NCBI RefSeq assembly: GCF_005239225.2
Contig: NC_133284.1
Coordinates: 36,656,758 to 36,720,757 of the forward strand
Length of the DNA stretch: 64,000 nucleotides
Direction of reading: 5' to 3'
Origin: Populus alba
Taxonomy: Eukaryota; Streptophyta; Magnoliopsida; Malpighiales; Salicaceae
Shown here: positions 58,101 to 64,000 of the stretch, one piece after another
Layout: every line of letters begins with the position of its first letter
How positions within the stretch are numbered: the stretch's first letter is position 1
Notes under the pieces: model-generated
Told to the model about the DNA's origin: nothing
The model's database searches: none
The model's input: the letters and a program-made list of their open reading frames with translations, nothing else
Translations under genes and position numbers: made by a program

Positions 58101-61020
58101 GGAAACACTGGAACGCAATTGCTGAATAGAGGGGTTCACGGTGCATATGATGCTCTGTGCTTCTTCAGGCTACCTATATCAATGTCTTAAAATGTTTTCT
58201 ATCATGTATGTGCACTTTTACGTGGATGCCTATGACACATACATGCATGTTACTTCAGGGATCAGTGCACAGCTCCTGGAGGAAGGATGTGTTTTGCTAG
58301 GAGGATCATTTTGTAGGGGGGGAAAAACAGAGAAATAGAAAGTGTGAAATGTGAAGGCACTGCTGTACAGAGTAGACTAGTGACCAGATTTATAGTCATA
58401 GGCATAGGGCAGTGCAATGATTGTTCAAGATTATTGGCTTTGCTAAAGTAACCATAGATTAATAGGCTCGAATATTAACTTCCATATTAATCAGGTTCAA
58501 GAGGTTTTCAGTCTTTTTATTTTCGTGTTTAAATAGTTGTTTTTTGTGGGATGAGTTTTCTTTAGTTCAATGATCCAGCATTTGAGTTACCAAACTTGGT
58601 TGAACTACCCCATGATAGAAGCCATCATGGCAAGGGAAATTTTCCATAAAGTCACTTCGATTCAAATTTGACAAAGCTAAATACAGCAATTTGATGAAGA
58701 TTTTATTTCACTTTTTTCTTTTTTCTTTTTTTTTGCCTTTTAGAATTCTAGATCCTCTTGATGAAATCAAAATTGCCTAGCTTTCATTTTGTTTACCTTT
58801 TGGAAATTCAGCAGAATCATCACGCAGAATACATGGGTCCCAGCTATATGGATGCTAACCCACTCCAAATGGTCCAAAGGTATCATCAATCTTCAGATTC
58901 ATGTCATACGCTTCATGGAAATTGACATGTTGCATTCCACTGGACCTATCACTAGCATTTATTGGCTCTTTTTTGCAGGTACTTTGAAGGGAAGAACATA
59001 GAACAGCTAAATATAACTCAACTCATTCAGCTAGAAAGAGAACTGGACTCCACACTAGTTTACACCAGAGGAAGAAAGGTCAGTTGTCCAATTCAAACCC
59101 ATGATCAACAGAACAGCCTTGTTTGTTGGTTGTGAGAGCTTGAAACTCTTCATTACTGCAATTATCTAATATCATGTTCCATCTATTTAACACACTTAAC
59201 TACTCCTAAACAAAATGTGAGTGACTTAGCAATCGAAATACTGAAACATTTGAATAATGGTGATATGTAGACAGAAGCAATGATGAAGTCCGTAACAGCC
59301 CTCCATCAGAAGGTATGCCATCCTCTCTTTCTTTCAAATAAATTGGGCGTATTTATTGAAGCTTTGTGGTTCTGGATTAAGTGTTGTCAGTTCAAGTACT
59401 TCCGTTTTATTTATGCGCGCACCAAGAGTTAAGTTAGTTTTCTTAAGTGACTGCATGCAAGTGTCATGAATTGTTATGTGCAAATGAAGAAAGTTTATAT
59501 GATGAACATTAAGAAAGAATCGAAACTGTCCAAGCCTGTCCCTACCATTCGTAAAGAACAAAGGTAGGAATCAAACTATGAAATCTACCACTGCCAAGCA
59601 TACATGTACCAGTCATTTCTGTAAATTGTGGCAAGAGATTCCAGCATACACTAACAATAAAAATGATGGGAACGAAAACGATACCATGATTGAAAGCGAA
59701 GCGCTGTTTAGTATTTGATGGAACACGGAAATACTTTTATGCGACTCCTAGATCCATAAGCTGAGGTGGATTTAATCTGCAATAATCAGAATTAGACTTA
59801 CTTGCCCCTAGAGGCTTACGCAGTTGCAAGAGGGGGTGCTTGATGGCTTCTAAACCAGATAAGCCATTCTCCACTGTACAGCTGCTCCTCCTAGAAGCAA
59901 TATTAGTTACACGATGAGCACTTAAAATGCATGGAAGAGAATGGTACCTTTATTGAACTGCTGCCTGTGTTGCAAGGCTCTCATATAGTCACATTCTATC
60001 CGTACGGGTTCGTCATTCTTTGGATGGGTGTACAAAAAGATGGGACAAATCATTTAAGTTTGTTGCGTTAAATAATTGGATGGTAGGTGTTTTGTCAGGA
60101 GCATATCCACAGCCTGATATGGCATGTAACAAAATTCATTTGCATAGGAATACTAGGTAGAATGTGTTCTGTTTCAGTATGTTGTTTCATGGAAGTGAGA
60201 ACATTTTCTAGAAGATGTGAGAGGCAGAGGAATGGGGTTGAGGAGGCAGGTAGAGACGGTTGCTGTTGGGAAAACAGATGGGGAGTGATTAATTATCATG
60301 AAAAACAATTCCTAATGATAAGAGGAACAAAGGATTGTCCCAAGAAACTTAGTGGTCTTTTCTCCTCACATTCTTGCAGTTTAGGCTTAATGTGTTGCTT
60401 TTCTTTAGGCTCTGGTTTTCCCCTTGAATTACTATGGGAGTACTAACTAGTAATTCCACTCAAAACAGCAAGAGAAAGCACAAAACTAAGAATTTGTAGC
60501 TAGGTTGTCAATAAATTACATGGGAATTTTTCTGATTGCTTCTTCACTTTCGCATTCAAGGTTTGGTGTGCAACTTTTTTCCTACTGGGCAGGGTCATTA
60601 TTTTGTTGGCTTCTCTATTTCTCCTGTGTCTCGTGTTGCTTTCGTGTCTCCAAGATTAGGTCTCTTATTGTTTTAAGTGCCTAATAAACGTAGTGCTCTT
60701 GCTTAAGCTGTCAAGGTTACAAGCGGATCGATACTTTGCTAACTCCCATTTTCTATTACTAATTACAGGAACAAGATCTGACAGATGAAAATAATCTCAT
60801 AGAAAGAGAGGTAAACTCAGTTGAAATATTCTTGTAAAATAAAACAAAACTTGAACAACTCGCCTAATATCAGATATGTACTGATCAGCTTGCCTCTCTG
60901 TATCATGAAAACCAGATATCTGCAATCATCAACAATGGCAACCTCGCCGGCCAGCATGGCCGTGTTGTTGAAGATCCGGATTGTGTTCATCCTTCTCCAC
61001 TGGACTTGTTCCACTTTTAG
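49263..61020 (+). CDS. MIKC-type MADS-box transcription factor, FLC-like
   Basis: Exons: 49263-49447, 57731-57815, 58812-58879, 58979-59078, 59271-59312, 60769-60810, 60916-61020. Lengths 185, 85, 68, 100, 42, 42, 105; all joins keep frame, giving 208 residues. The MADS domain (residues 1-60) starts [19 protein letters not shown] and includes [14 protein letters not shown]. The I region (61-90) starts [15 protein letters not shown]. The K domain (about 91-170) includes [20 protein letters not shown], where Leu-x-Gln-Leu-Glu and Thr-Arg-x-x-Lys-Thr recall FLOWERING LOCUS C. The end is [14 protein letters not shown] proteins bind CArG boxes as dimers in the nucleus; FLC-clade members repress flowering or control dormancy. 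Only the intron 1 donor (AG|GCACGT) is not GT. SVP or AP1 clade membership looks less likely. No stop or frameshift is seen, so it is probably functional. Confidence 0.9.
49448..57730 (+). other. Intron 1 of the FLC-like gene (8.3 kb)
   Basis: It starts with GC (AG|GCACGT) and ends tgtgtacag. It holds an (AT)n run (55122-55159), poly(A) runs (53480-53497 and 56443-56461), a CTAGGCCTAG palindrome (49851-49860) and two RY cores CATGCA (53131-53136 and 53280-53285). No transposon protein is recognised inside. In Arabidopsis FLC the large first intron carries cold-memory elements; a similar role here is inference. Confidence 0.8.
55122..55159. repeat. (AT)n microsatellite in intron 1
   Basis: Nineteen AT units. 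Confidence 0.9.
57681..57740 (+). repeat. 41-bp duplication creating a decoy splice acceptor
   Basis: atgttcctttatgcccag|tttgagg (cag ending 57689) is repeated 41 bp later as atgttcctttgtgtacag|tttgaga (cag ending 57730). Use of the upstream site would add 41 nt and bring TGA into frame before the normal exon 2. Confidence 0.8.
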
Positions 61021-62518
61021 CAAGATCTCAAAAGGACAGATGGCGAATCCCGGATGCTTACGTCTGGGGAATAACATATAGGCATTTATTATACCCACCT
61101 CGTGCCAGGTGGTGGTCAAAACAAATTATTAAGCATGTAACTAGTTGCCAGTTGGAAGCACAAGCCTTTACCAAGTGGCACGTCAGCTTACCTATATATA
61201 TGTCTGCTCAGGATTGGGCCGTTAAGTTGGGTCCCTTATATGCTAGTAGTGCCTGTGAATAATTGCTGCATGCACGGCAGGCGTCATGTCTACCACGCAT
61301 GGGGGTAGATGCCGGGATTGCGAGACCGGTCCGATGACCCTGCAGCTAGTAGTGGCTTCAGGATGGTTATCATGACTACTGTTGTTATTATGATCATAAT
61401 AATCGCTGTTATTGATGTTATTTCCTTGCCTTGGTAGGAGAACATATATTTCACGGGGACTAGCTCGGGCTCTTTTAATGGCCGTCCTTCACGGTGCCGT
61501 ATGCAAAAACTTGCATCCTATTTCTTGCAAAATGCCCTGTAATTTACACTTGTGAGCGGCTTATCGTTGTTTCAAGCACATGACAAGGCATCCATAGTTC
61601 TGACAAACATGTGATCTCCTCCTCCTTCTTGGCCCCTAACCCTGAGATCAGAACGATGAAACAACCTTAGCTGACATCTATATATACATCTCCTTTTTTT
61701 GAATATTGAAACTGGGAAACTGCCATATGCAGAGTGGAGAAATATCATGAAAAATGCTAAACTCGTGAGAGGTTGGAGAACCTCTAGGATGACGTGGCTC
61801 TTTGCATGGTTAGATTGACGTGGCAAGTATTGGAGGATGCATGGTGGCTAGATTCGCTGATGCACTCACGCAACAAGCTCCCGGCCCTGATGGGCTCGAG
61901 ATCCTTGGATATCCCAAGTTAGAAAAAAGAAAAAGAAAAAAAGAAAAAGATGGTACTGTAGGTATTGAAATTAAGAGATGACATACCAGAGGAGGATGAA
62001 CAAGGATTGAGAGATGAGAGATTTGGGAACCCCTCCCTGGCTCATAGAGTCTCTGGAGCCCCGCTAAGTTGCTTGGAAAGGAGGGTATAGATGTAAATCC
62101 CCTTGCCACTTGTGATCTCAAAGCATGATGATCAGGAGATGAATTTCTAGAATATTCGATGAGATATTGTGAAGCCTAGCTAGATGGTGAAATCGTCAAC
62201 TTGGCAGAAGCACGTGTGTCTCCATTCGATGCATGAAAGCTCTTTGTATGCCTCCTTGTATATGATCAATAGGAGAGTACTAGTCCGTGCCTGAGCGAAT
62301 AGGCACCGTGCTGTCTTTTTCTCAGACAAGCGTAAGTGGCTCCTCATTCCTGGTATTTTAATACTTGGTTAAGCTGTGCTTTTGTGTCCCGGCAGAGGGA
62401 GAAATGTTGACTCCTTGTATTCGGAGGGGCTGCAACCTTTTTTTCATGGGTATAAAGATACTTTTTCCCATTTTCAAAGGGCATTTGCCTTGATGATGAT
62501 ATCTATACAGGTGATAGA
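61021..62518. other. 3' flank of the FLC-like gene, no second gene confirmed
   Basis: Composition is more balanced than the left half. It contains TGCATGCA at 61267-61274, a small hairpin agaggtt-ggag-aacctct (61768-61785) and a CACGTG at about 62211. Frames of 80-100 codons on minus (61572-62121) lack recognisable domains. It may hold UTR or a non-coding transcript. Confidence 0.45.
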
Positions 62519-62539
62519 TAATATATATATATACCCTGA

Positions 62540-62581
<42 letters not shown>

Positions 62582-62582
62582 G
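62519..62582. repeat. Compound (AT)n-(GA)n microsatellite
   Basis: Two AT runs separated by accctga, followed by about thirteen GA units. Confidence 0.9.
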
Positions 62583-62821
62583 CAAGGTAGTTTTCCTTGT
62601 ACACCAAATGGTGCTGTGCTGTGCACTTACTCCTTGATGGAGATGGGTCATTGCTTGCCAAAACAACCATCACGATCATATCAATTTTGCTCTTAGCTCG
62701 CCTTCACTGCCATTTGCTTTTTGCAATTGCTTTGACCTAATAGCTCGCGAGGGGCCAAAATCAGAAGAATAAAAAGGTCAGTGGTTAAGTTGGATTTATT
62801 CTTATAAAATAATCATGATAA

Positions 62822-62965
62822 TCCGAACGAGTTGTCTTAATGGGTAAGGGAAGTGATTCTTTTTATTGACTTCTTGGGTTCGACTCTCGGGACCCCCCAC
62901 CAGAGATAAAGGTGTGATTAGACAAAAAGTGTAAATTTGACAAGTTATTTTTTAATAATAAGAAT
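62822..62965 (+). mobile_element. tRNA-derived SINE-like element, second copy type
   Basis: A-box-like gttgtcttaatgggtaagg (62831-62849) and a good B box gggttcgactctcgg (62876-62890) are spaced as in a tRNA promoter. No cloverleaf completes after the B box, so this is not a tRNA gene. Target repeats were not found. Confidence 0.5.
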
Positions 62966-63829
62966 ACTCTATTCTCAAAGCAATTACATTTATAATCCTC
63001 TTCTTCATACTTGTAAAATAAGAGTTTCTTTGTTAAAATCTCTATCTATGCAGAATGGAGTTTTTCACGAGCTGGGCGTACTTACAGATTGTTGAAGTCT
63101 AAAATTTTAGGATGTGGAGAATGGAAATTTTGAGGTAGATTTAGAGTGCTTAAATGACTTTTGTATTGATAACGTGCTTTCTTTTGTAAGAAAACTGAAA
63201 GAAAAGAAGAAAACTGTTCGTTGTTTCATTTACTTGATATTTTTTCAAAACAGAAAACCTCGTATGAGTGTTTTCATTTATGTACCTTCCAAAAGTTATG
63301 CGTGGTTTTGTGTGGATGCTTTTGTGAGTACCTCTGAACTCTCTGCATCACGATGACAGCCATTTAAGGGATATCTTGTGTGCTAACAGGACTTGAAACA
63401 CGATATCTTGTGTGCTAGTGGGACTTGGAGTTCAACTTTAAGAACTCACAACAAATCCAATCCCAATACTTAGTCATTCTTCAACAAACATAGAATCCTT
63501 TTAATAAATCACTGACCAGAAAAATATGTAAACAATTGACTAAAAAGAAAACACATTATGAGTAGGCAAAAGAGTAGAAGCTTATGAAAGGAGAGTTTTT
63601 TTTTTTTCTGTGGACTATAGCTAAGAGAGATGCTGTTGTTTTTCTGAATGAAATTTGACTTGGTGTGTACAGTTTGAAAAGTAGGTTTAAGAGAAGTTTT
63701 AAATTGTAGTTTTTCATAACCACTAAATGAACCCTAAAGGCTGTTGGCATCGGAGGCGGAGGAGGTTTTTGACGTGGTTGTGGTGAATGGCAAAGATATT
63801 ATCCTCTGTAACTGTGAACGCCAAGTGCG
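62966..63829. other. Intergenic, with a 32-bp tandem duplication
   Basis: gatatcttgtgtgcta occurs at 63370 and 63402, giving a 32-bp duplication. The 80-codon frame at 63114-63356 has no recognised domain. Confidence 0.5.
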
Positions 63830-64000
63830 ATGAGAAAAATGGTTGGGGCAAAAGAAGACGACGTTTTGAACAAACATAAAGAGTCCACTGGTTTGTCTAC
63901 GCAGAAATCCACAACTCGGCTATCCGACGTCAACAGTATGAACAGAATCAAAGCTATTACCACTGGTTCCCAATGTGCCATTTGCCAGAGTCTTCTTAGC
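63830..64000 (+). CDS. Possible N-terminal exon of an unidentified gene, cut by window end
   Basis: From ATG 63830 the frame stays open for 57 codons to the edge (MRKMVGAKEDDVLNKHKEST... ending QCAICQSLLS). It is hydrophilic and Lys- and Ser-rich with balanced codon use, unlike the AT-rich surroundings. The last residues contain a Cys-x-x-Cys pair, which might begin a zinc-binding domain. I do not recognise the family. The minus-strand frame at 63799-63981 overlaps it and is hydrophobic; only one can be real. Confidence 0.35.
   Translation, partial: MRKMVGAKEDDVLNKHKESTGLSTQKSTTRLSDVNSMNRIKAITTGSQCAICQSLLS

Noticed and set aside
62376..62696. Frames of 102-106 codons on both strands
   Set aside because: They pass through the (AT)n-(GA)n microsatellite (repeated Tyr-Ile or Arg-Glu), with no domain.
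62822..62965. Functional tRNA gene
   Set aside because: A and B boxes are present, but no acceptor stem or complete cloverleaf can be drawn, so a SINE is more likely.

Overview
The window is plant nuclear DNA: very AT-rich, with GT-AG introns, nested LTR retrotransposons and many short AT-rich dispersed repeats. The repeat vocabulary looks Salicaceae-like (Populus or Salix). That is from memory of such repeats and has not been tested. There is one 500-base run of N (25797-26296).

Layout. 1-1071: a degraded LTR end, then sequence duplicated elsewhere in the window. 1072-10285: an old Ty1/copia element whose gag is split by one solo LTR (2491-4125) and whose RNase H is split by another (7335-9619). 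10286-21252: a tandem duplication of a gene for a three-RRM, hnRNP Q/R-like protein on the minus strand. The left copy (13116-18191) can be read through 13 exons and carries a 129-bp coding minisatellite. The right copy (about 19440-21252) is a broken pseudogene. A coding-deficient 2-kb LTR element with indistinguishable LTRs (11089-13106) sits at the 3' end of the left copy. A solo LTR of the same family (20720-21232) interrupts the right copy after codon 6. 21900-25796: a decayed minus-strand copia split by a solo LTR. After the gap comes a CACTA-type transposase fragment. 26.8-37 kb is AT-rich intergenic DNA with a SINE, a TRIM-like remnant, a decayed endogenous caulimovirid fragment (33290-35275) and a long imperfect inverted repeat. 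37497-37868 is a small intact gene of unknown function. 38275-38830 is a 65-bp minisatellite. 40-48 kb is repeat-rich and ends with a complete hAT-type MITE (47932-48285).

The best gene is a complete MIKC-type MADS-box gene (49263-61020, seven exons, 208 residues). It most resembles the FLOWERING LOCUS C clade, with an 8.3-kb first intron. All seven exons join in frame and the exon sizes 185, 85, 68, 100, 42, 42 and 105 fit the MIKC plan. Its first intron appears to start with GC rather than GT. Downstream are microsatellites, a second SINE-like element and a possible partial ORF running off the right edge.

No operon-like or defence-like system is present. The most unusual locus is the RRM gene pair: coding-repeat expansion in one paralog, decay in the other, and independent insertions of one non-autonomous LTR family into both.
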